Assembly (NCBI GenBank): GCA_022925895.1
Contig: JAKSYS010000481.1
Span: 1-49,312, forward strand
From: Fragilaria crotonensis
Lineage: Eukaryota > Bacillariophyta > Fragilariophyceae > Fragilariales > Fragilariaceae
Reading direction: 5' to 3'
DNA: 49,312 nucleotides
Shown: positions 1 through 9,514 of the stretch, piece after piece
How positions within the stretch are numbered: the stretch's first letter is position 1
How the letters are laid out: every line of letters starts with the position of its first letter
The notes under the pieces: generated by a model
What the model saw: only the letters and a program-made list of their open reading frames with translations
What the model was told of the DNA's origin: nothing
Database searches by the model: none
Made by a program: the position numbers and the translations under genes

Positions 1-84
1 AATATCGCGAGTAGACTGTGACACGTTGTCGGTTCCGTCTTGCGCTGTGATTAAAGATCTCCACTCGTATTCATAGTAAAGATC

Positions 85-1318
85 ATGATTCGAAGCAGTC
101 TAGCAGCTGTCGTTGTGTTCCATGCCTGCCTCTTGGGCTTGGCATCTTCTTATGGTAAGGGTAAGGACAACAATCAAGTTAATGTGGATCGGGACCGAGA
201 CTGAGACAGAACGAGAGTCTGATCGTTACTCAGAGACAATCGAGTGTAGTATGATGAACAAGTTGTCAGTGTACATCTTGAGAATTGAGTGTTGAATATC
301 ATGCTCACAGTGGTTTCCATGATGCTTCTCGTCGTATGCACAGGTAATATGCATTTGATACCATCCCGCTAACGTACAGTATCTTTCCCTCATCACGATA
401 AACAGCACCATCATTTGTTCCCAATACCAATCATCACTTGGTTCAGAGTTCCATAATGTCCAAGAATGTTCGTTCCATTTACAGTGGCCATTCCTCTTCC
501 TCATCGACTTCTGAATCAAAGAATTACCATGATGCCCATTGGTGTCCCAAGGTTGCCTATCGTGTTCCAGGATCGCAATCGGCAGATTGGTACGTGGTGC
601 TCGTCGTTATTAGTGTTGTTACTTTTGTTATTGCTGCATGGCTACGCCGATCCTTCTCGGTCGAGTATCCAAGTGCCACATCTTCTTTTGCATCTCTCAC
701 CACTTGGAATACCACATTTCATCCTGCATATCCTAACACTCTCACCAACAATGCCACTCATCATCCAGGGTCGACATTTACAATCGCTTGTACCGCGAAC
801 GCATCATCTTTTGGGTTCCGAAATTGACGACGAACTTGCCAATCAAGTGATTGGTGTCATGCTCTACCTCGATTCCGAAGACTCCTCCAAACCCATTTAT
901 CTCTACATCAACTGCCCCGGTGGATCTGTCATTTCCGGATTGGCCATTTACGATGCCATGCAGCACATCAAATCCAGTCATTACCATCAATTTGGGTCTG
1001 GCCGCCAGCATGGCATCCTTCATTCTGGCTGCCGGCTCCAAGGGCAAACGTTTGGCACTCCCATCGTCCCGCATCATGATCCATCAGCCCATGGGAGGCG
1101 CTCAGGGACAGGCGGAAGATATTAAAGTCGAGGCGACACAAATTATGAGAATTCGTGATAATATTTGTAAATTGTATGCCATGATGACGGGTAGGACAGT
1201 CCAACAGATTGTTCAGGATTTGGATCAGGATAACTTTCTTTCGGCCCAAGAGGCGGTGGAATATGGATTGATTGATCGGGTTTTGGAATATAGTAAGGAT
1301 CAGGATAGTCAACTTTAA
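85..1318 (+). CDS. clpP: ATP-dependent Clp protease proteolytic subunit (ClpP), three exons, frame-disrupted
   Basis: Serine peptidase of family S14, the proteolytic ring subunit of Clp proteases. Proposed exons are 85-154, 485-589 and 769-1318, with GT-AG introns 155-484 and 590-768. The second intron is certain, because splicing rebuilds the conserved [16 protein letters not shown] block. Exon 1 encodes a hydrophobic signal-like peptide starting [12 protein letters not shown]. It joins in phase to a TTTACAG acceptor ahead of MMPIGVPKV, the usual ClpP start, so exon 1 is an inference. The catalytic Ser (GLAASMASF), His (MIHQPMGG) and Asp ([13 protein letters not shown] region) are present. 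The frame breaks near 549-552, 809-812 and 974-976; with these mended the protein has about 242 aa. Plastid import is possible, but there is no Phe after the predicted cleavage site, so the location (plastid, mitochondrion or other) is open. It converges on the tRNA-binding gene downstream. Confidence 0.85.
590..768 (+). other. GT-AG intron 2 of clpP
   Basis: This 179-nt intron begins GTACGTGG and ends CATCCAG. Removing it joins TG|G to restore Trp and the motif ADWVDIYNRL. The intervening sequence gives no ClpP-like peptide in any frame. Confidence 0.85.
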
Positions 1319-1767
1319 AGAAAAGTTGTGGTGGCGAAGACGACGAGGAGGAGGAGATGAGTATAGGGGTGGCGAGTGATGGAGGTGTGAAAGATTTTGC
1401 AATCTGATCAAGGGTGGCAACTCGTTAGAGAATAAGAGACTAGAGAATCAAGGTTTTTCTCAATGGCTCGTATTTCGTTATGGAGGTCATACATATATTA
1501 GTATCATGTGTAGCTGTCGAAGGCCATTGCTGGAATATAGTTTCGAGGCGGAGCGCAACTGATGTGCGGGGGTAGAGAGGCCAGGAGTGTCTACAAAAAT
1601 ACTTGCTCGTCCAAAGATAGCGAAACGCTCCACTTCTTGTTAAACTAAATATTTTTTATATAAATAAATCATTACCTTTGAGGGTGATCCCCATTTCTTA
1701 TTTCGATTGTCATTCATGTCTTGTGTCTGTTCCATTCTTGCCTTCATCACTCACTCACTTATTGCAT
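1319..1767. other. Convergent 3' intergenic region
   Basis: This lies between the stop codons of clpP and the tRNA-binding gene. An AT-rich stretch near 1650-1670 (TATTTTTTATATAAATAAAT) may serve polyadenylation. I see no gene in it. Confidence 0.5.
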
Positions 1768-3322
1768 TCAAGCAACATGTGCATTGGCCATGAGATTAAT
1801 GGCGGCAAGGTTTCCCTGTGGAATGGTGGTCGTATGGGCCACATGGTCTTGTCCGTCGGCGGCAGTGTACACCACCAAACCATTGGCATTGGTGCGAAGA
1901 TTCGGCAATACCTTTTCGACAATTTTTTTCTTGGCCACCTTGTTTTCTGGTTCGGGTTCACCCGTCAGTGTTCCAAATAAGAGGCGTTCACCCGGAATTG
2001 GCAATGTACTAGTAGTAGATGTTGGGCCAACAAATTCCACCTTTTCATGACTGTCATCGGACGCACACAGGACCATGCCATGCGATGGGAATCCAGCAAG
2101 ATTACGACTCTTGAGATTGCAAAGGACGAGTACGTAGCGATCCACAAGGTCCTCCGTTTGATAAAAGGCACGCAATCCTGAAGCAATCTGACGAGGCTTG
2201 TCTTCGCCGACATCGACTTCTTCACAAAAGAGTTTGTCGGATTCTGGATGATGCCATGCCTTGAGAATTTTACCAATCCGAATGTCAAGGGCGGTAATGT
2301 CAATGGCAGGTTCGGGAGTTGCAGTAGGAGCTGTAGGGGCTGCTTTTGGATGCGGCCTTTTTCGCAGCACGCTTGTCAGCAGCAGCCTTTTCTCTTCCTC
2401 CGTCAAGCCGCCACCAGTAGCAGCAGCCGCCGCCGTTGGTGCTGCTACAGTCGCTACCGATGTTGCTGTTGCTGCTTCTGTCCCTTGGTACCCGAAGATG
2501 TCGTCGTGGCGGGTGCTGTCGTGGATGGGAATGATTCTTGTTCGGTTCCATAAAGAAAATGGGCATTGGGATCGTCGTCGTCGTCGTCTTCGTTACAGCA
2601 GCAACAAGTGGTGGCAATTGTTTGGCTCCCAGGTTTGTCATTTGAGCATGAACCGTGGTGATCCATCGTACAATGTTGGGAGTTGTCGTGAAATCCCATC
2701 CATTCGTAGTATTGTTGTTGACCAGACGGAGGAGTGCAACACAAAGATCCATATCGGCCAATGTGGCTTGCGACGAAGGAATCAGGAATGCTCTCGTTTC
2801 CAAATGCTGTTCGAGGTGTTGGAATAGATTTGATTGGAAATTCTCCTCGTCGGCGGCGTTGTTTGCTGTAACATACTTGTCAACATCATGTGCCACCGTC
2901 ATCCAACTTGCCAAGGATGACATGGCAACAACTGACTTTTGAGATCCAGCATTTTGACTGGCAGCACCATGTCCACCCAAGAGAATAAAATCAAGTGCAT
3001 AATGCAAGAATGGTCCTGCCAAGGCTCTCAAAATCGATGCCCGTTGGGTCAAGAGGACACCACTAGAATCACCACCACCACTACTTGTTTCAACATGTTG
3101 TTGTAATGTCAACACATCCTTGTCCTTATTGTTGTTCTTTGGAACAGTTCCCTTCTTTGCATTGGCATTTGACGCCAAAATTCGCTGTTTCACTTGACGA
3201 TCTGATGCTAAATGGAGTACCAATTGCAAGACAACATCTCGTTCCAATACCGATGCAGATGCCGTCAACGTACAAAGCGCAGCGTTTGTCACAATGGCAC
3301 TACTTGTGCTGCCAACTGCCAT
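1768..3322 (-). CDS. Arc1/AIMP1-like tRNA-binding protein (GST-like N-terminus plus EMAPII-type OB fold)
   Basis: A cofactor of aminoacyl-tRNA synthetases expected in the cytosol, where it would dock synthetases and raise their affinity for tRNA. The ATG is at 3322. The N-terminal ~240 residues look like a GST C-terminal helical domain of the Arc1p/AIMP type. A low-complexity Asp/Thr/Ala/Lys linker follows, then TEEEKR. From about residue 350 comes a full tRNA-binding domain: ITALDIRIGKILKAWHHPES, SGLRAFYQTEDLVDR, NLKSRNLAGFPSHGMVLCAS and the C-terminal subdomain ending ANAHVA. The frame changes near 2590 (start of an Asp/Thr repeat) and near 2484 (GGG run). Adding one base at each gives about 518 codons with no internal stop. 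It could instead be the detached C-terminal partner of a Met- or Tyr-tRNA synthetase, but no synthetase catalytic motifs are present. Confidence 0.85.
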
Positions 3323-3783
3323 GGTTTCTGTTGCTGTTGTTGATGTTGTTTATGCTTGGTGTTGTATGATATGTGTGATATCAGGTATAGAATCAATGTG
3401 ACGATAATGACAATGAGGCGGTATGTTGTCGAGTTGTCGAATTGCCAAAGTGTACTGCCGATTGTTGTCAGAAGGAGATACTGTATCATACCCACCTGGT
3501 ACTATGAACTGTGAACATGGCGCACGTATTATACTACAGCACTCGTACAGCATACATGTTTGTGCACTCTACATAATCGCCACAAAGCATCTCATCAATC
3601 ACAAATCCCTTAAAAATCCGTGTACTGAGTACTGTATCCCGTACAAGTACTACTAGTACTCCAGTACAGTACTTTTACACACCGTCTATTCAAACAATTG
3701 TGTGGTCACCGTTCACCTCCACGCGTCATTCGTTGCAGCGGCGTTACAGTGCTGCGATTTTTATTATACTCAGTACTGAGTAC
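3323..3783. other. GTAC-rich intergenic region
   Basis: This is the upstream region of the minus-strand tRNA-binding gene. Between about 3610 and 3680 the tetramer GTAC and the words AGTACT and TACTAGTAC recur many times. The same vocabulary returns in other intergenic stretches of the window. I see no gene. Confidence 0.4.
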
Positions 3784-4016
3784 TACTGTAACTTGAGACT
3801 GCATCTGTACTGGAGTCCGAGTACAGGTACACCGAGTACCATGTTCATGGTCTACTGTCTACCTGGTAGTGGCATGGTAAAGTACCATTTACTAGAGTAC
3901 TACAGTAACTTGAGACTGCATCTGTACTTGAGTCGGGTACCGGTACACCGAGTACCATGTTCATGGTCTACTGTTACTTGGTAGTGGCATGGTAATTTAC
4001 CATTTACTTGTGTCCT
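3784..4016. repeat. Tandem duplication, two units of about 117 bp
   Basis: Unit 1 (about 3784-3900) and unit 2 (about 3901-4016) share long blocks such as AACTTGAGACTGCATCTGTA and the block ending in TGGTAGTGGCATGGTAA, at an offset of 117 bp. Differences are scattered substitutions and small indels. The units are GTAC-rich and non-coding. Confidence 0.85.
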
Positions 4017-4531
4017 CCACCGGAGCGGCGAGCACAACACTTTGAGGAATAGTAGCAGTGAAATTTATTGTGGCATTGAGGGATCTTCTTGCAAGTCACC
4101 AACACTGGTGAATCCACAAACAAAATTTGCTTGCTGCACACTACCAATGCAGCATCACCACTATGATCCTCCTCAGGAAGGAGCAAAATGTGACAAAGTT
4201 TGGTGTACCACCAGCATGCCACTTGAAATATTTCCAAATGAGGATTCACCAGTTCTCACTTGCTGTTGCTGCAAGAGTAAATATGGAAGTGAAAATGAGC
4301 TTGCAGTTTTGCCAAAGTTCAGTGACACCAGCTAGTAGTAGGCAATAATTTTCAGCCAGCAGCAGCAATTCAAACAACCCCAGAAAAGGATCAGCCTCTG
4401 GCTGGCTGCTGGGGACTGTAGAGCGAGACAATGGAAAAATGATAATTTCAACAGCTTATCCTAAGCAGGCAGCATCAGTAGTGGAGCATTGTATTACTTC
4501 TAGCTACTTTTGACCTACTGGCACTTGATAA

Positions 4532-4756
4532 GAGAGTAAAGAAGCAAAGCAGGCATGCTGGTTCTGTGAAGGACAATCATGGTTTGAACATTTTTGTTTC
4601 AACAACAATAACACTTGGCTACAGGCTGTCACACCCCGTGCTGTTTGTGGCATTTGCAATGAGGAAAGATACTGGATCCCTATAAACTGTTGCATCCAAT
4701 GCTCGATTACTAGGGTACGTGGCACATGGCCAGCAGGGATGTCAGTACTCCAATAG
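4532..4756 (+). pseudogene. Cys-rich, zinc-ribbon-like exon or gene fragment
   Basis: An open stretch of 74 codons with no in-frame start at its beginning. It carries paired cysteines spaced like metal ligands: ACWFCEGQ, HFCFN, CGICNEERYW and CCIQCS. The sequence 150-500 bp upstream also has a Cys-rich frame (about 4042-4335, with TCCCCKSKYGSENE). Together they may be exons of one gene or a decayed transposon protein. I do not recognise the family. An AG precedes the stretch at 4530-4533, so it could be a spliced exon. Confidence 0.3.
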
Positions 4757-5744
4757 GAGCAGTAGGCAGTAGCCAGTAGCCTGTAATGAGACTTGGAACT
4801 GAACTATTGCAGTGATGAGAGGTGAAACAGTTGAAGTTACTTCTATGATTGGTGGTCTGTCATGAAGTGCGGAAGAGCACACTCCTACTCTTGACTGTTG
4901 TAATCCTTAACTCTAAAGCCCTAAAACCCTCACCGCCACCGCCTTTTTAAGGTCCAAAAGCTGGCCGGATCGCCTTAATTAACACCCCGGCTCGTGCTCC
5001 TTTCCTTCCAAAAAACGATTCAATCCTGGGTCGCTTACCTGCGACACGTGCCCGCGTGGCACGGACGTGTCGAATGACCTTCGTCAAAACGGGAACATTT
5101 TTTCTATACGAACGACCCTCCGGGAGTCATTTTTGTGCTGTGAGGTCGCTCTTGACGAGGAGGACACTGCCAGATGGCGTCTTTCGATTCTAGTTCGTTA
5201 TAACATATATTCATTCGCAGGGAAAAAAAGGTCATCTTCACAAATCATCAACGCCTATGAATGTCTGAATCTTACCTTGGATGCGGTGTAGAGTGGTACC
5301 TGCCACTATTACAATTATGCCTTGTGACATTCAAATGGCATCAAAGAAATGGGGACATGATAATCGTTTACATAAATGTATTGAATAGAACAGGGGGACA
5401 TTCGGAAACGCGCCTCTGGCAGGTACATTGAACGAGGTAGAAGCTACATCATGAAATCGGATACCACAGTACCGATTCGGTTTTGCAATGACTTGTTCTC
5501 CCTTGCATGTCACGTTGCCAACGCATCGCTTCTGGTACGAAAGACTTTATATAAATGTCTTCCCTTCGGCGACACGTAAATTTATCAAACTTTGGTTTAT
5601 AGTTGATGAAATTGTAAATACAAAATTGCACGCAGTATCGAAGTTCTGATTGATACTGAAGCACCCTATTCGAAGACTTGTTGAACAAGGAGACATTTAT
5701 TTACGAGGACATTGTTTCGGGAAGACATCAATTTCGGGAGACAT
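4757..5744. other. Intergenic region without a recognisable gene
   Basis: I see no supported coding sequence. A 31-nt inverted repeat at 5042-5072 has 8-bp arms CGACACGT/ACGTGTCG and contains a CACGTG box. Its role is unknown. Confidence 0.4.
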
Positions 5745-5990
5745 CTATTGTGTTTGTCCAGCTGTAGAAATGTACTCAACTGGAGGTTGTTTTGAAGTTT
5801 GAGTACCAGACAAATTCATCCGAGCAGCCATAAGAGTGTAGACATTTCGGCCCGCCGTGAAGAGACTTCCTTCTATTGTGTCCGTGCTGTCTTGCTTGTC
5901 GACCAAATTGTCATGTAGATTTTGTACCAGAGACTGCTCATAAGCATTTTGCACGAATTCGCCGGTTGTCGCGTTGGGGTTGATTTTGCA
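5745..5990 (-). CDS. Hypothetical protein fragment
   Basis: An open minus-strand frame of about 81 codons with a balanced composition, containing EQSLVQNLHDNLVDKQDS and GRNVYTLMAARMNLSG and ending in TAG. It is preceded by an in-frame TGA at 5991-5993 and has no convincing ATG, so it would be an exon, a gene 3' end cut by an indel, or chance. I recognise no domain. Confidence 0.25.
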   Translation of the reverse strand, partial: CKINPNATTGEFVQNAYEQSLVQNLHDNLVDKQDSTDTIEGSLFTAGRNVYTLMAARMNLSGTQTSKQPPVEYISTAGQTQ

Positions 5991-6328
5991 TCAAGGTTTT
6001 TTTGTGCAGACCGAGTACACAAATGATGTACTGAACGCTGAGTGCCTGTCGCTATCCTCTCATTTCAGAATTGTTCTGTTTGGTTTGGCAAAAGCTCAAT
6101 CACTCTCTCTTTCCATAGAGATTACACTCCAGTCTTTGCACTCGCACAAAAAGAATCTGGCTTAATCGACGGACAAGTCTTTTGACGACAGTTGTGTTTG
6201 TTTGTGTTGCACATTGCACAGACATTCATAACTTTATCACCTGATCGCCACCAACCCTGATAGAGCTACTCCTCCCATCCACTACTCGCATATAATCATC
6301 ATCACAATCTTCATTCATCCCCGCCATC

Positions 6329-8620
6329 ATGTTTGGTTGGATCAACGATTGTACTGAAAAGCTCGTCATTACCAAATTTGGAATTGACGCATGGCACTCG
6401 ATTAAAGAAAAGGCTGACTGTGCCGTTGTGGATGGTGGATTCGTCCGACACGAGTACTATCCCGATGAGTCCACTGTCAAATTGGTCGTGGCCGCCTCGG
6501 AATTGTTGGGCCTCACTGTCGATCAAGTTCTCGAGGCATTCGGAACATTCTTTATGGAATTCGTTCGAGCCGAAGGATTTGATAACCTATTGCAGTGTCA
6601 GGGCAATACGCTACAAAGTTGGTTGAGCAACATGAATGCACTCCATGATCATTTGCAGTCGAGTTTGCCACCTGGTATGGTCGCACCAGTATTTTGGTGT
6701 GAAAGTGATGATGCAAATGGGGATCCATGATTTTGCATTATTACAGTAAACAGGGTAGCTTGTTGGTGCCACTCGTGGTTGGTGTGGTCAAGGAAGTGGC
6801 TAGGTACCATTTCGATGTTGCTATTGATATGGTCATGCTGACTAAACAAGATGAGGATGGGGCGTCTCATACGAGGTACGTTGCAATTTCAGGAACAATT
6901 TTAACAAAATACGACTTTGAACTCATTTTATTGCCAACCTGCCATCCACCATTTCATTCGGGAATTCGCTTTACTCCCACTCATCAGTTGGACAATCAAG
7001 GCAGCAGATCCCGAGGAAGCTTGGAAAATCACACTCCAAGAGTCGAAGCTTATACCCAAGGCATCGTCATCACAGGCAGAGCCAACTGTCCGTAGGTGCC
7101 CATTCTCTGGGATGACACTCCCATCCCCAGACGTCGCCGTCGACGCTGCAAGGGGGGCTGAAAACGTGGAATCAAAAGATTCGATTCCCGTACAGGTTGC
7201 TGCTTCGTCTGCGTGCCCTGTCGCTGTGAATGATGAAACTAACGTTGACGCGAAGCCAGCCACACCCAAAGAACCATGCATATCAAGTCGCAACATGAAA
7301 AAGATTTTTCCGTACCACATCGTTATCAATGAAACGTTTGATATCATTCAAATCGGAAACTCTCTGCCTCCCCTTATGGGTCAAACTGAAGAAGACCTTC
7401 TGGGCAAGAAGATTGCGGACGTTCTCATCATTTCCAGACCTGTTTTGGGAGCTTGGGAATGGCAGTCGCTCAGGAAACTCGAGGACCAAACTTTCTTCGT
7501 CGATCCAATCGACCAGACTCTGGTACATGTCAAATTCAAGGCCAATACAGTGGTCGTATCAGACCCCGGCGAGGCATATCAAGTCATGTTAGTCCTTTCG
7601 CCAGATGTGAAGAACGTGAAGGAGCTCAGATGCATGAAACTGACAATGTCCGATTTGCCGCTTCATTCCTTTCAACGAGACGCAGTGTTTCTGGGAGAAC
7701 ACATTGCGTCCGAAGTCAAGTCCTCGCTCAAGTTGGATCACTTGTCCAAGAAGCTCCGTCACGAGCAACATCTATCCAAAGTCCTGTTGCATTCCATGCT
7801 CCCCCCGCACGTGGCAAACGAATTGCGAGCGGGCAAACTGGTAGAGCCAGAGCTTCACGAGAATGTGACTCTCTTCTTTTCCGATATTGTGGGCTTTACC
7901 AACATTTGCGAAGACATTTTTCCGTGGGATTGTGTGGACCTTCTCAATCGCCTCTACTGTGTCATGGACTATCTATCCGCCAAATTTGACCTGTACAAGG
8001 TCGAAACCATCGGCGATAGTTACCTCTGTGCGTCCGGATTGCCGAACGCTGATCCGGAACATGCTCGAAAGGTGGCAAATTTTGCAATCGCGTGCATGCA
8101 CTGTTGCCAGCTCGTCATGAATCCGTCGACCGGAGAGCCCATTCAGCTTCGCATCGGCATTCATTCCGGAGCGTGCATGACCGGAGTCGTTGGGATGAAA
8201 ACTCCGCACTACTGTGTATTTGGTGACACGGTCAACACAGCGTCGAGGCACGAGTCGACCAGCGTGGCTGGCAAGATCCAGTGCAGCAGCATCACGTACG
8301 GGCTGCTCAAACACTTTTCTCCCAAGCAAGAATTTGAATTCGTCTCGCGGGGTTTGGTTGACATGAAAGGCAAGGGGTTAATGGCGACGTATTTCCTTGA
8401 ATACGCTACGAATGATAATCCTGATGTCAACCCTGAAGCTTTGGACGTCATTCTGAACGAAGTCGACGAACTATTGCGCGCCCGCAGCTTCAGCAAAAAG
8501 CGTTATTTCAAGCATTACGGCAGACGAGATTCGGAGACATATTTCCGTGGAAGCATTACCGGAAGTAGCACAAGTGACACGTCTCAACCAGACTTGGATG
8601 TGGATGAATTTCTTCAGTGA
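6329..8620 (+). CDS. Haem-sensor (soluble-type) guanylate cyclase: H-NOX, HNOBA, coiled coil, class III cyclase
   Basis: Converts GTP to cGMP, with activity expected to be set by NO or another gas bound to haem. Exons are 6329-6875 and 6988-8620, with a 112-nt GT-AG intron. One base is missing in the G run at 6719-6722; corrected length is 726 aa. H-NOX covers residues 1-183 and keeps the proximal haem ligand as His106 in NALHDHL, aligning with His105 of animal beta1. The haem-propionate motif Y-x-S-x-R reads Y138-x-S140-x-Q142, so the usual Arg is Gln. HNOBA spans about 280-420 and a coiled coil follows. The cyclase domain has both metal Asp residues (FFSDIVGFT, ETIGDSY), the guanine-selecting Glu (KVETIGD) and Cys (HYCVFGD), and the transition-state Asn/Arg (NTASR). 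One chain holds every catalytic residue, so a homodimer could be active. The start ATG has a good context (GCCATCATG). Confidence 0.93.
6876..6987 (+). other. GT-AG intron of the guanylate cyclase gene
   Basis: This 112-nt intron begins GTACGTTG and ends CTCATCAG. Splicing joins AG|T (Ser) and links the H-NOX end (DGASHTS) to WTIKAADPEEAW in frame. Confidence 0.85.
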
Positions 8621-9514
8621 AGCTGGGAGAGGAATTCGATGTTAATTTTTCGTTTATCTAATATTACATGCTGCTTTGGTGAACTAGTAATTCGTGGGCA
8701 TGTGTTAGGTATCATTCACAACTTGCCTGTCCTCTTGCCAATCCCCGTGCTCCCTTTAGTAGGCGGACTCGTATTTACATACATGCAGAACGCAAAAAAA
8801 TGGCTACAAGTACCAAGATTGTTGCATTACTCGTTGGTCGATTTTCCTACCTAAGAACCTGGTTTGGTTGGCATTGTCGCAATGATAGCAGCAACAGCAC
8901 CAAGGCCCGTGAAGCGTGAAGCCAGTAGCCTACCGTCTAGCTAAAATAGAGTCAATGCCAAATAACACAGCTCATCACCGCAATCATGATGAGGTGCGCT
9001 GTCGCGCCTTTTTCTATGAGAAACGAGACCCCACCGCCATGCCCCCTACCCGAACCCAGAAATTTATAGCTATCTTCGATCCGCAAACAAGAATTTTATA
9101 GCTATCTTCGATACGCTTCGAATCCGTCGTTGGTCGGAACATCCGGCAGTGCCAGGGGGGGGAGTTCACAGGTCACAAGTCACAATCAACAGTCGAGCAA
9201 CCACGCAAAGTACGTCGGATTCATGAACGATGACTTCAAGGAGTACAATTCTTATTATTCATTTTATCTGTGTTTAAATAAATTGATTTTCCCATACTCC
9301 GAGTTCTCATGTTTGGGTTCTTTATGAGTACAATTTAATACTCTGGAGTATGCTTGTTTAGAATGTCGGTAAATGATCGTTATTGGCTGCTTGATGTGTG
9401 CTCCAAGTTGATAATTCGACGGAAATATTGCGAAATAACGAATCATTGCTTGATCTTCAATTCATAGTTTTTGCATCAGCTCAAAATTTCGATATAAAGT
9501 GATACGTTCGGGAT
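8621..9514. other. Intergenic region with a small duplicated motif
   Basis: I see no supported gene. The phrase TTTATAGCTATCTTCGAT occurs twice, near 9062 and 9097, about 35 bp apart. Confidence 0.4.

Noticed and set aside
438-827. A 129-codon frame at the clpP start ([12 protein letters not shown]...)
   Set aside because: It contains the ClpP block [15 protein letters not shown] but reads on through a clear intron. Upstream it lacks the conserved MMPIGVP, which lies in another frame after one indel.
549-976. Programmed frameshifting in clpP
   Set aside because: Three shifts in one gene, with similar shifts in most neighbouring genes, fit indel error better than recoding.
778-1420. Long minus-strand frames opposite clpP
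   Set aside because: Shadows of the real gene; no family resemblance.
5042-5072. Short hairpin with a CACGTG box
   Set aside because: The sequence is real, but 31 nt with no gene nearby is too little to call a regulatory element.
9130-9446. Small frames between the cyclase and the coiled-coil gene
   Set aside because: Short, low-complexity and without motifs.
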